A DNA stretch of 27,500 nucleotides from Azolla pinnata (taxonomy: Eukaryota > Streptophyta > Polypodiopsida > Salviniales > Salviniaceae): the NCBI GenBank assembly GCA_037176905.1, contig JBBBWG010016001.1, positions 1-27,500 of the forward strand. The letters run 5' to 3'. The translations under genes were made by a program, and so were the position numbers. Of the stretch, positions 10,796 through 21,600 are shown in pieces. The notes below the pieces were generated by a model. It searched no databases, had not been told where the DNA came from, and saw nothing but the letters and a program-made list of their open reading frames with translations. Within the stretch, counting starts at the first letter, position 1. Every line of letters begins with the position of its first letter.

Positions 10796-11369
10796 AAGCA
10801 GAAGAATCGGGAGAATTGAGCTAGCCGCATGTGTGGTAAGCCGAGTCGAGCCGAGCCGATAGATCAGCTGTTAGCCCCAGCTAGCTCTAGCAAGTGGCTC
10901 AGCTATATATATCGAGGGGAGCTCGGGAGCTGGGGACTGTTTGATAGAGATAGACCCCGATTCCGATTCCCGACTCGTTTTCTTTTTTGCCCACATACGA
11001 CTCGCTGCTGCTGCTTCTTCTCGCTTGTACTGCATTTTGCAGCTGCTTCCTTCCGCCTTCTTTTTTATAAGGCGGAAAGGCTCGAGGGCTCTCCCTTCCC
11101 AAAGTACGTCGCAATCGGCTCTTATACGTGGTAGTAGTACACCTTTCCCGAGAGCTTTCTGTGTACTACTACTGCTGCTGCTGCTGCTACTACTACTTCT
11201 ACTACCACACATCGCGGCTCCTGTACGTCTCTTGTCTTCTTGTTCTTATTCTGGTTCTTATTGTTGTTGTTGTTGTTATTGTTGTTGTTCTTGTTCCTTC
11301 TTCTTCCTATTGTGTACTACACCCTTTGTACTCCTGTGTGTATTTGCTATGGTACTCCGTTGTCCCAGT

Positions 11370-11740
11370 ATCCTAACCCAAAACCCTAACCCTAACCCTA
11401 ACCTTATTCCTAGCCATCGTAATCCTTGCCCAAGCTCTGCAAAAAAAAAAAAAAAAACCCTTAGCCCTATCGTAACCCTAAACCTATTGTCAGCCCTATT
11501 CCCCGACCTTAATTAAATAAATTAAAACCCTTCTCAACTCCCTAACCTGACCCTCGTCTTAACCTTAAACTCTCTCCTAATTCTCCTCCTAACCCTCATT
11601 CTTTGCACAACACTAACCCTAATCCTAGTCGTAGCCCTAACCCTAATCCTAGCCCAAGCTTTGGCCCTTCCTTAACCTTCAGAACAGCCCCATCCTAATC
11701 CTCATCTCGGCCCCACGCTCTAACCCTAACCCTAACTTTT
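11370..11740. repeat. Degenerate interstitial telomere-like repeat (CCCTAA)
   Basis: Short runs of CCCTAA occur at about 11380-11402 and 11718-11736. Between them are many decayed versions (CCTAATCCTAGC, CCCTAAACC). The phase is mostly six bases, not the seven-base CCCTAAA of most plant telomeres. An 18-bp A-run is embedded at about 11440. Confidence 0.75.
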
Positions 11741-12403
11741 GTTCAAGCTGCGGAGCCAACAATCATCTCCTTATCACAAAGAGATATTTTTAGGTTTTAA
11801 GGGTGTTCCAATGAATATGCTACTTATATCCAATTGCATCGTCGGTACATGTAATGTTCATGCTTTTTCTAGGTAGGATAAGCCGGTAAGTTTAAAGCAT
11901 GAAGGGGCATTCCGATCAAATAAGCAAAGTTCCAAGGGTATTCTGGTTGTGTTTTGCAAACCACAATCTTTAGCTCAGCCAATTTTGTACAAGCAATGAG
12001 TCATGTATCTAAAACCTTTTACCATTTTTATATTAGAATAAGTCTCTTTTTTCCTAGATCCAGCAATGAAATGCGCCATGTATCTAAAACCTTCTCATAA
12101 AAAACTTGCTCGGGAGAAACGCTTGTATACATCCATGTACTCCGGATATATCCCTAGTAAAATCAAAATATAATTTTTACCCTGTCGACGAAAGATAAAG
12201 ACACAAATCTTTCATCGAGACTCAAGTAAAAACCTCCACAACAACAAGAAGACCTCACAAAGTGGTAGGGAACAATCTGACCACAGAGTTTTCTCCACAA
12301 GACTTGAGAAGAACACCCATCAACTAACTGTGTTGGTTGGTCCTTCCCAACACCACATACAGTTTTATGTACAAAGGGCAAAATCCAACCAAACCCATGC
12401 CTA

Positions 12404-12409
12404 TTTATT
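12404..12409 (-). terminator. Possible polyadenylation signal for the LEA_3-like gene
   Basis: AATAAA on the minus strand, about 216 nt past the stop codon at 12625. The distance suits a plant 3' UTR, but the hexamer is common by chance. Confidence 0.35.
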
Positions 12410-12624
12410 TCTCCGAAAGGAAGCTCCCATCGAATCGAGCAAAAGCCCAGGCAGGGATCGAACGTCGCATTGCCAGGACACAGACAGATGCAGAATCTCT
12501 CGAAGATTCCGATTCCGATTCCCGATTCCCCAGCGATATCATGATTCCGCCTCCTGAATCCAAGCTCCGAATCTCAAATACTCCCCAAGGGGCCATTCTG
12601 CGTTGCCTGTGGATTTGGTATCAG

Positions 12625-14749
12625 TTAGTTGTAATGCCTTTCGGGGATCTCCTCCATGGAGCTCCACCAGGCACGCTCTTCCAGTGACGCGGGGGCCACT
12701 GTCCGACGGCGGACGGCCGAATCAGCATCCTCCAGTGGCGGTTTCACACCTGTAAGTAATGAAAGGTAAGAGGATTGATCGGCAAAGCATTCGATCGTAT
12801 CGCCAACCAAACGCTATTCGTGGGCTAGTTCATTAAAGAAAGAAATACAAGGGTAAGAGAATTGATCGATAAAACATTCAATCCCATGGTCAAAACCAAT
12901 TTGTGGGCTAGTTCATTAACAAACAGAAGGGTGTGAGAGAGGATCAGTTGATAAAGCATTCGATCCTATCGTCGAAGGCCAATTGCGAGCTAATTTATTA
13001 ACGAAAGAAGAGTAAAAAGGATCAAAGCGTTCGATCCTATCGTCAAAGGCCAATTGCGAGCTAATTTATTTAACAAAAGAAGAGTAAAAAGGATCAATTG
13101 ACAAAACACTCGATCCTATAGTCAAAGCCGTTTTGTGAGCTAGTTCTTTAAGGAAAGAAGAGTAAAAAAGAAAACCCGATTCGATTGATAAAAGCATTCC
13201 ACTCCTCTGTGGTTGAAGCGTATTGGTTCATCTGCCTATTATCTCGAAAGCCATTTGTGGGCTAGTTCATTAAAGAAAAAAAAATTAAGGGCGAAAGGAT
13301 TGAGAAAAAAACACATTCATAGATCCTATGGTTTCACACCTGCGGTGGTGGCGGCCGCCTCTTCGTCCTCGTCCCCGCCCGGGACCCATACGCCCGTGGA
13401 TGGATCTGGCTTCCACCACTTCTTCGGCTTCACGACTCCCTTGGATGATGATGGTGATGATGATGATGATGATGCTGATTGTGATGATGATGATGGTGAG
13501 GCCTGGCCATTTCCAGCTCCGCCCACGCCAGCATTATCTGCTGTCGCATAGCCCCGATTCCCACTCCTGTTTTTACAGCGAGAATCGTCAGAGCACTGCA
13601 AATATACACAAAGACTCCTCTTGACATCAAATGCAACTGATCAATCCGTGGCGTAATACAGACATCGATCCCTAAACCCTAACCCCTGAACCAGCGCAGA
13701 TAAAAAATGAAGATAGATCGCCGACGAGTCAGTTGTGTCTAGAAGAACAATTTGCAAGTCGATCGATCCCTGAAAAACCCTAACCCCTACACTGGGGCAG
13801 ATAAAATGAAGATCAACCAATGAGGAGCCAACCGATCGAAGAAACGCAGTCGATCGATCCCCTAAACCCTAAAACCCTGAAACTGCAGCCGATAAAATGA
13901 GCCAATCGATAGAGAAAATTGCAGTGTATCAATCCCTCAACATTAAATCCTAAAACTGCGGCCGATAAGTGAGATCAACCAATAGGAAAAACATGTCCAT
14001 GTCAGTCGATCGATCCCTAAACCCTAGAAACTAAACTGGGGCAGATTAATGAGATCAACAGATCAATCAAGCAGCCGGCAAGACTAATCCATCCATCCAT
14101 CAAGCAAAGCAAAGCAAAGCAAGCAGCCAACCAGGCTAGCTCTATCGATTCGTCGAATCAACCGGGCTGGATCAATAAAAAATTTGCCAAATCAAATCAT
14201 TCAAGCAGCCAGCAGCTAAGCGACCGATCAATTCGATTGATCGACCAGTTGATTCGATTGATCGAGCAATCGATCGATCAATCGAGCAATCGAGCAATCA
14301 ATTGATCAATCAAGCAATCGAGCAATCGAGCAATCGATCAATCGATCGAGCAATTGAGCAATCGAGCAATCGATCAAGCAAGCAATCAAGCAATCAATCA
14401 ATCCACCAATCGATCGATCGATTGATCAATTGATTGATCGGCCGACCAGAGAAAGCTGTATGCAATCTATAGATTCAAAGTACCCTGGCTGATTATTGCC
14501 ATGGATCCAACACCATTTGGTGGTAGGTTAGTCTGTAAATCCTTCCTAACAAAAAAGCCGCTATCAAACATATCTTTCAAGCAATTTAACTCAATCGGGT
14601 AATCTAACGGCATCTTCTTACAAGCCCACATGAATTATAGCCGCAAGCGCTGCATTGTTGCTGACATATTTCCGCCGGCTGCCGCCGCCGCCGCTGCTGC
14701 TGCAGAGATGGGTGGTGAGGAAGGTGGAGAGTAGAGCTTTCCTCGCCAT
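12625..14749 (-). CDS. LEA_3-like (late embryogenesis abundant) protein, three exons
   Basis: Exons in reading order: 14749-14622, 13566-13340, 12749-12625. They join in frame to 159 aa plus TAA. The product starts MARKALLSTFL and has an Arg-Arg (residues 25-26) and NRGYATAD. A Gly/Ser-rich linker follows, then KKWWKPDPSTGVWVPG, and the C terminus carries LEERAWWSSMEEIPERHYN. MAR at the start, an RGYA motif and a W-x-PDP-x-TG-x-x-x-P motif are hallmarks of the small LEA_3/SAG21 family, usually organelle-targeted and induced by dehydration or oxidative stress. The typical family length is about 100 aa, so this one is long because of the Ser tract (a GAT/ATC microsatellite, 13443-13500) and the C-terminal segment. 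A TATA box lies just upstream. The exon 2 acceptor AAAAACAG at 13567 was chosen because it alone fits the phase of exon 1. Family assignment is likely, not certain. Confidence 0.75.
12750..13339 (-). other. LEA_3-like gene intron 2, flanked by 13-bp direct repeats
   Basis: Donor CAG|GTGTGAAACC and acceptor CAG|GTGTGAAACC are identical 13-mers (+ strand 13330-13342 and 12740-12752). Splicing at either copy's AG|GT gives the same protein. The 590-bp intron consists mostly of a ~75-bp tandem repeat. Confidence 0.8.
12772..13320. repeat. Tandem repeat, unit about 75-85 bp, 6-7 degenerate copies
   Basis: Units start near 12772, 12858, 12941, 13019, 13091, 13170 and 13300. Shared blocks are GGATCAATTGATAAAGCATT, CGATCCTAT, AAAGGCCAATTGCGAGCTA and AAAGAAGAGTAAAAA. 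The 12941 and 13019 copies are closest to each other. It fills intron 2 of the LEA_3-like gene. Confidence 0.88.
13443..13500. repeat. GAT/GATGGT microsatellite within LEA_3-like exon 2
   Basis: On the minus strand the ATC/TCA triplets encode the Ser-rich linker between the RGYA region and the WWKPDP motif. Other frames give His or Asp runs. Confidence 0.9.
13660..14080. repeat. Tandem repeat with CCCTAAACCC core, unit about 75-95 bp, 5 copies
   Basis: Units begin near 13662, 13757, 13848, 13923 and 13998. Each has a GTCGATCGATCCCTAAACCC-type head and a GCAGATAAAATGAAGATCAA-type tail. It lies in intron 1 of the LEA_3-like gene. Confidence 0.85.
14215..14440. repeat. CGATCGATCAAT / GAGCAATC low-complexity array
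   Basis: About 225 bp built almost only from GATC, CGAT, CAAT and GAGCAATC motifs, many self-complementary. It lies in intron 1 of the LEA_3-like gene. Confidence 0.88.
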
Positions 14750-14782
14750 AGCCAAAAACGCAAATGAAACGGCATATATGCC

Positions 14783-14790
14783 TATTTATA
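14783..14790 (-). promoter_or_regulatory. TATA box of the LEA_3-like gene
   Basis: TATAAATA on the minus strand, 33-40 bp upstream of the ATG at 14749. A start 25-30 bp downstream would leave a very short 5' UTR. A second AT palindrome (GCATATATGC) lies just downstream. Confidence 0.55.
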
Positions 14791-14799
14791 TCTTGTTCG

Positions 14800-17700
14800 C
14801 ACCGCTATGTTCTCTAGAAATAGATAGATAGATAGTTACAGAATATATATGTATACACATAAAAAGAAAATAGTTGCTCTATTTTAAGAAGAAGTTCTCC
14901 ATCTTTGGATTGCTTGACCTTCTCACTACCAAAACAGAAAAACAAAATAAAAGAAAAACTCTGGCTCCAATTTAGGGTTTAGGGTCTAGGGCAGTTTTTC
15001 ATTGATCTTTCTTCTTGAAACTAAACTCCTTTGCATTTAGTTATATCTTGGTCACAAATGAAATGAAATGAAGTGACGAGCTTCTTATACCGTCAGTAAT
15101 TTACGTAATCGGAGCTGGAAGTATCGTGCAACGAGGGGCCTGGTTTAATAAATGCGATCAGGTTTATAATGTTTCGGGCGACAAACAACAACATGGTCTA
15201 AGATGGTGTTTATTTCTACCTTCCTATTTCCGCCATCTATCGCTTTTGTATGCTTAAATTATGGCACATCAGGATGCTGATCTGGTTTATTGTACCGACT
15301 TTAACCCTCTTAATTTGGGTATCTGTGATGCATAATATGGTTTTGTAGCCGATATGGCGGTTTCTGTTCACTAATTGTAGTATATGTTTACTGGCAAAAT
15401 GCAATTAGGTTTAGGGTTTACGATTTAGGTTAATAAGGCCTTCCTTCCTTGACGTAGAGCCGCATCCTATTGCCGCGTGATTAACGATCACTAATTGTTT
15501 CCGATCTTGCCATATCCGCGGGTATATCGATGCCACGATCTGCGTTGGCTAATTTGGCGATGGATTTCTTCTTCTGCTGCTATTATTAGAGGAGGATCGT
15601 TAGCCCCCCCAATGTTGCATTGTTTTCGCTACACGCTTCATTTCACTGTCAGAACTTAATCATAAATTGCGCCATCGAGAATGTCAAGCCTAACCGCTAG
15701 TGACTAAACATAGCAAGATTATTAGAACAGTTGTATGCTGGCCAGTACTTTAGTTGTTCTTGATCTGTATGTTTCTCTCTCCAATTTGTTGAACTGCATT
15801 GCAGATTATATTATGAGGTGTTTAAGGAAGGTAGCATTATGGCATTCATAGAACGTAAAAAACGTATTCGTGTAAGCATTCAAACGTTTGAAAACATTTC
15901 AAAATGAACACGAAAATCTGTGTTCTTTTTTTTCCTAATATATATATATATACATTTTTTCCCAATCTCACTTTCTCATATATAACATGTGAAGAGAAGT
16001 GATTTAATCATTATATAATATAGACCATGGCCATTTTTTTAAAGTTTTAATCTTTATTTGTTTTCTAACTTGGAGATAATTTACCATATACGTTGCTGCG
16101 AGATTCGATGTTATCACAATAACATTGATTGAAACATACGGAAATACAAACGGGTATGGTATACGTATGGTTAATTCTACGACACCATATAACTTAAAGA
16201 GTAAAGAGATACTGGAAACTCCACCAATTTTTTTTCTCCCATAAAAGATTTAAACCTTGGAGTAATATATGAAACCATTCCCTAAAGGAGCGGATATTCA
16301 TTTTATACAAAGAGAAAAAACTTACGCACAAAAGGGTTCACGAATCACAAGCAAGAGATATCTCCACCAGGTTTAATGACCCAATCAATAATGGCCTTCG
16401 GCTTTCGATGCAGAACGAAATCTAGGATTTGGGGCATTAATGTAACAAGAATCGTATTGTTCCAAGATATATAGTGAATGACATTCGAGGAATTACGTCT
16501 TGTCTCAAGCACATGTTATTAGGAGTTCCATGAAGCCCCTAAAAATTCAGTATTTTCTTTTGATCATCGGGTTCATCCTCATAGATTTGCTACTGTAAAT
16601 CTTTGTTTTTTTTTCCCTGCGATGGTAGATCCTAAGAACGAGTAAACTGCGAATTTGTGTGATCATTAGTCATTTTGTAGGATACCTGCGATCACACTGG
16701 TAGCAAACACTAAATTTAGCAGGGATTTATTTATTGATTCAAGGAGAAGTAGTACACAGTACCATTGTTGCAACTGTAGCAGTACATGCCCTTGTTCGGA
16801 TTAACATTGATGGAGCTGGAAATGAAACCCAGGCGGAAAACACATAAAAATGAAGGCAATATATCTTAGATTGTACTTATATATATCTATCTATATGTAG
16901 AATTCTACGCAATGAACCAGTGAGTGGAAATACATCTTGGGTTTTTGATTCATGCAGCTCTAGACTAATTAATTTACTCAGGATTACAATCCGATGGATA
17001 GATATAAGAATATTATAATTATTGAGGCCGGGCGGTGTTGATTTTTGGCGAGGGTGCAGGTGGTGTGGTGTCTAGGACTGATCTTGCAGCCGCGCCCACA
17101 TGATGATTCGATGGATGATCAGCGACCTGAAATAATATCATGTCACTTAATTAGCGGAGATTGATTCCTGATCTGTGGACGTAAGGAATTATGATGCAAT
17201 GTAGCAACAGCAGAGTCATCTGAATTCCAAAATTATGAGGCTATTGTACGTACTACTGAATCATCATCCGATTCGACATTTCAGTAAGAAATGAGCTAGT
17301 GATCTACGGGCGTTATGAATGCTCATCCAATTATTTGCCATGAATGATTACTAAGTTAATTCCTCCCGAAAGTGTTAATTAGATGCAACAAGATTGGATC
17401 AATATCATCACAGCTGATGATCATACGTGATGATCATCGCTGGGTCCGACTGATCATAAGACTTGCAGATATTGTGGGGCGATTTGCTATTCTGCAGCAG
17501 CTAAATTAGTATTGATGTAATTAGTCTAGTGGCCACGGCTGCGATCTCGGAATCTGTCTAATCAATCGATGCATTATAAACCTAGTCTCATTGAGAGCTG
17601 GGTCAATCTAACAAATGCATAGTGAAAGTCTAATTCTTGAGCGGCCACTAATTTGATGGAATATTCCTGCAGCAGCAGCAGCAGCAGCAGCAATGGTGCG

Positions 17701-18040
17701 TGCCAGCCGGCTGCTTGCTATATATGTTTGTCATATTAGATCACATCAGGACAGCTATTGGGATTCTTGTTGATGATCAGCAGCGGAAGCATGATCAGTG
17801 GATTAGACGAATCGGTTATATAAAATGAATCCTGCTGCAAAGTACGAGAGACACAGGCAGGCGGGTAGCTAGTATAATATAAAAAGCCCTAAATCCATCC
17901 CTAATTAGTAGAAGCCAGAAACCCTAGCAAGCAGCTCTAAGCAAAACGAAAACCGCCCGCAAACAAGGGAAACCCTAATAAAAATGCCCTAAAAGCAAGA
18001 AGAGCGTAAGCAAGAGACCCCCAAACAAAGCAAAAAGGAG
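14800..18040. other. AT-rich region without a confident gene
   Basis: No open frame of 60 or more residues occurs on either strand. Small items: TTTAGGGTTTAGGG at about 14971-14984, AT dinucleotide runs near 15940, and (CAG)n at 17671-17692. Two short minus-strand open segments with good acceptors lie at 17126-17019 and 16815-16731. These may be 3' exons of the polygalacturonase transcript or chance. Confidence 0.6.
17019..17126 (-). other. Possible downstream exon of the polygalacturonase transcript
   Basis: A strong minus-strand acceptor (ATTATTTCAG) is followed by 36 open codons ending TAA, Pro/Ala-rich at the end (TTPPAPSPKINTARPQ). The nearest strong upstream donor is CGCCT|GTAAGTCC at 18534. 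Since the GH28 frame already stops at 18649, this would be 3' UTR unless a weak donor in the Ser-rich tail is used. Confidence 0.25.
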
Positions 18041-18048
18041 TCGGTCGG

Positions 18049-18480
18049 TCTACCGGAATGCTGCAGCAAGACTAGAGTAGATAGAGCTTACTAGTGGTAA
18101 GGAAAAAAACCCCTGATCGGAGCGTTGCAAAGAAACCCACAAAAAAAGCAAGAGAAGTCTACCGGAAGCTGCAGCAAGAGGTAGACTAGATAGAGTTTAC
18201 TAGTAGTAAGGAAAACCCCCTGATCAGAGCGTTGCAAAGAAACCCCCCTAAAGAGCAAGAGAAGTCTACCGGACGCTGCAGCAAGACGTAGATAGAGCTT
18301 TTACTAGTAGTAAAGGAAAACCCCTCTCCTCTGATCTTCAGAGCGCTGCAAGAACAGCCCCCCAAAAGAAAGCAAACGAGTCTACCCGAAGCTGCAGCAA
18401 GACGTAGATAGAGCTTACTACTAGTAGTAAGCAGAGCCCCCCGTGAGGAGAGCGCTACAAGAACCCCCCCCGGCCCCCCA
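18049..18480. repeat. Four-copy tandem repeat, unit about 107-116 bp
   Basis: Units start at 18049, 18158, 18265 and 18381. Each begins TCTACC(G/C)GAAGCTGCAGCAAG, continues GTAGATAGAGCTTACTAGTAGTAAGG and CCCCTGATC, then GAGCGTTGCAAGAA, and ends with a CCCC(A)n tract. It lies just past the 3' end of the polygalacturonase coding region, inside its possible 3'-UTR intron. Confidence 0.92.
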
Positions 18481-18648
18481 AAAAGGATAAAATAGAAGCC
18501 CAGAAGAAGAAGAAGAGAGAGGCGGCGGACTTACAGGCGTTGGGGTAGAGGTTCAGCTGGTGGGTGGGGGGGGGGGGTTTGGAGCTGCTGCATGTTTGCA
18601 AGAGATGGAGGCGAGAAGGGGAAGGAAGAGGAGGAGGAGGAGGAGGAG

Positions 18649-21600
18649 CTAGTGCAGGTGGAAGAAGGTGTCGGAGGTGAAGGCGGAGCAGGAATCGGCG
18701 GGGGCTTGAACTTGGGAGTGGAGAGGCTTGAACTTGGGAGAAGCAGTCGTGGAAGAAGAAGCAGTCGAAGCAGAAGAAGCAGTGGAAGAAGAAGAAGCAG
18801 TGGAAGAAGAAGAAGAAGAAGAAGGAATGGAAGAAGAAGAAGAAGAAGGAATGGAAGAAGAAGGGAGGGAAGACGGCGGGAGGAGGCAGGCGTGCTGCAG
18901 GAGCGGCGGGATGGTGGGCATGGGCGCGGAGCCGTAGGAGTTGCAGCAGAAGGGCCGGTCAACGGCGGCGGCGGCGTTGACCGGCAGCAGCTGCACGCGC
19001 GCCAGCAGGATGGCGGTGCAGGGCACGGTGTCGCTGCAGGCCAGCCGCACGGCCGCGCCCCGCGCGTACGTGCCGCGCACGCCCGCGTACGTCACGCCGC
19101 TCACGCGCACGCCGCCGCTCGCGTTCCGGCACGTGCCGCCGCCGCAGTAGAACTGGTCGATGATGATCGGGTTGCTCGTGTTCTCCACCGCCACCTCGCG
19201 GTACGTGATCCCCCGCACCGCGCCGCGCCCGCCCTAGTGCCGCCACCCGCGCGCATTTATTGCGCCCGCCGCCGCCGCCACCCGCGCGCATTTATTGCGC
19301 CCGCCGCCGCCACCCCGCGCGCATTTATTGCGCCCGCCGCCGCCACCCCGCGCGCATTTATTGTTCCGGCCCGGCCAACCCCCGGTACATCATCAACCCA
19401 CAACATCAACCGACAACAACAGCAACAACGTCATCAACAACAACAACTGTAACAACAATAACAACAACAACAACTGTAACAACAATAACAACAACAACAA
19501 CTGTAACAACAATAACAACAACTGTAACAACAATAACAACAACAACAGCAGCAGCAGCAGCAGGAGCAACAACCACAGCAACAACAACAACTGTAACAAC
19601 TGTAACAACAATATCAACAACAGCAACAAGAGCAGCAGCAGCGTCATCATCAACAGCAACAACAACAACAACAACAACAGCAACATCATCAACAACAACT
19701 GTAACAACAATAACAACAACAACAACTAACAACAGCAGCAACAACAACAGCAACAACATCATCATCAACAACAGCAGCAACAACAGCAACAACATCATCA
19801 TCAACAACAACAACAGCCACAACAACAACAGCAACAACAGCAACATCAACAAACAACAACCACAACAGCAACAACAGCAACATCAACCAACCAACACCAA
19901 CAACAGCAGCAGCACCATCAACCAACAACATCAACAGCAGCCACAACAACATTTCTTTATGCATCGGTCGACCGATACATCTGCGGCGCATGTGTATGCA
20001 CACACGCGCACGAACGCGAGCGATCGACCACGATTCGAGCGCTCCAGAGATCCGATCCAATCCGATCCGAACCAAACCGATCCGATCCGATCCGACCGAA
20101 TTATCTAGGTTCTTGCCTAATGTTCGCGATTTCGATATGTTCGATCGTCCCAAAGCGTGTGTGTGTGCGTGTGCACGTGTGTGTATGGCCGCTTCGGACC
20201 AGAACAGCGGTCAAAACATTTACTTACATTAGTTAGGCTCTAGTTGGAAACATAAATTGCCGCTTCTCAACAAAAGAAAACCCTACACCTAAACCCTAAA
20301 CCCTAAACACAATACATTCGCAGACCGCGTCTGCAAACTTACATTCGTGTTTGCAAAGACTAGAAGGTCGACGTTCTATATTGTGTGTGCGTAGAATTGA
20401 GAATCTTTCCCAGAATGAACCATAAAGGATATCAATTAGGGAGAATATTTACCGGAAAAAAGAAAACGCATCATCTTATCTTCCACTGAAAGATTAACAC
20501 CCAGCTATTAATCCCGCTAGTATTCATTTCATTCCTGGTTCGACCCTAATCGATTCCCTTACTGCTTTCGATCAGCTAAGCTGGCAACTTAATTTTTAGA
20601 ATCTAATCGCTCAATTAGCACACGTTTGTTTAATGGTCTTAGTAATCATCACTCAGCTCGCTGCGACTATCCTCGTCGATCAGCATCCATCACCGCTAAT
20701 TATCGACGTATAAATCACTCATGATCATCGCGCCGCCGATCGGATCAGTATCATCCTCGTGCCCAAGTGTACTATTGTTGCCCTAATTACTAGATCACTC
20801 CATTCGTATCGATTTCTGCTTCCAGCAGCTGATATTTCCCTAATTAATCACCAGCCCGGTCTTATAAAGTCCATCTGTCTAATTAATGAGTCTCCCTAAT
20901 TACAGCGATCAAACCTGATATATGTCTATCTATCATTAAAGGGACCCTTGTTTAGTGCAAGTGTTAATCAGTATGCATCATCATCATCGTCGTCGTCGTC
21001 GTCGTCGTCGCAGCCAACATAATTTCGCACACGCGGGTGCTGGTTCTCGCGACCGATTTATCAAGGCCTTAATTTGCTGCTCACGATTAATCCATGCAAA
21101 TGCCTGGATATATTCGTGCTGCATTTTATATATAGTGCCCTGCAATAAAGTATGTCGATTCGTGCCGCGCCGAGCTCTTCGACTGTCGCATCGATCGAAT
21201 CGATCGAATGACTAGCTAGATCGATCGCTGAGAGGCCAATCAATCGTATGACCATAGATCGATCGATCGATCAGCTGATCCAAAATGATGGACCGATGAC
21301 CAGATTGATCGATCGCTCTGATCGATCTTCTAGCTAGACACTTTCTGGGCCAGAATTGGGCCAAATATGCTAATCAGTATAAACCAGCTGCTGCTGACAA
21401 CTTCTGACAGATTCTCCGACAAATTAGTTAGCTCGCGCAAACCAATGAGCTAGCACGATCTAGCTAGCTAGCTAGCAGCTGCGGCACGGAACCAGCTTCT
21501 TCGTGTGCATCTCTGGATTACCAGCGCTAATTCGATGTCGCATTCAACGCTAATTAACTGCTAAATACGAGGTCCTAAAATTAAAGCGAGAGCTGCAGCA

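Larger units (their letters stand above)
10326..12600. other. Gene-free stretch of simple repeats and telomere-like DNA
   Basis: Contents in order: AC/TGTGTG runs (10360-10425), (GAAT)n at about 10468-10505, (GA)n at 10540-10562, CAAG/CAATCAAG repeats (10697-10795), TACTAC/CTGCTG (11163-11205), (TTG)n (11258-11292), telomere-like DNA (11370-11740), then AT-rich sequence. No coding exon is recognised. Confidence 0.65.

Noticed and set aside
13430..13636. Minus-strand frame with SALTILAVKTGVGIGAM and a His run
   Set aside because: It ends at a stop before the WWKPDP region and would not join exon 3; the acceptor at 13567 in the other frame fits all phases.
16731..16815. Minus-strand open segment with a good acceptor (CATTTCCAG) coding MYCYSCNNGTVYYF and ending TAA
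   Set aside because: Only 27 codons with no partner exon whose phase fits and no family recognised. Chance is plausible. AATAAATAAAT follows, so it could be 3' UTR of an upstream transcript.
18531..19452. Alternative frames over the last polygalacturonase exon (286 aa plus strand, 143 aa minus strand)
   Set aside because: The GH28 frame contains conserved family residues ([18 protein letters not shown]); the others are GC-rich shadows.
19260..20153. Open frames of up to 282 aa rich in Thr, Asn, Gln, Leu or Val
   Set aside because: Translations of the CAA/CAG array within a polygalacturonase intron; all frames are open because of the triplet period.
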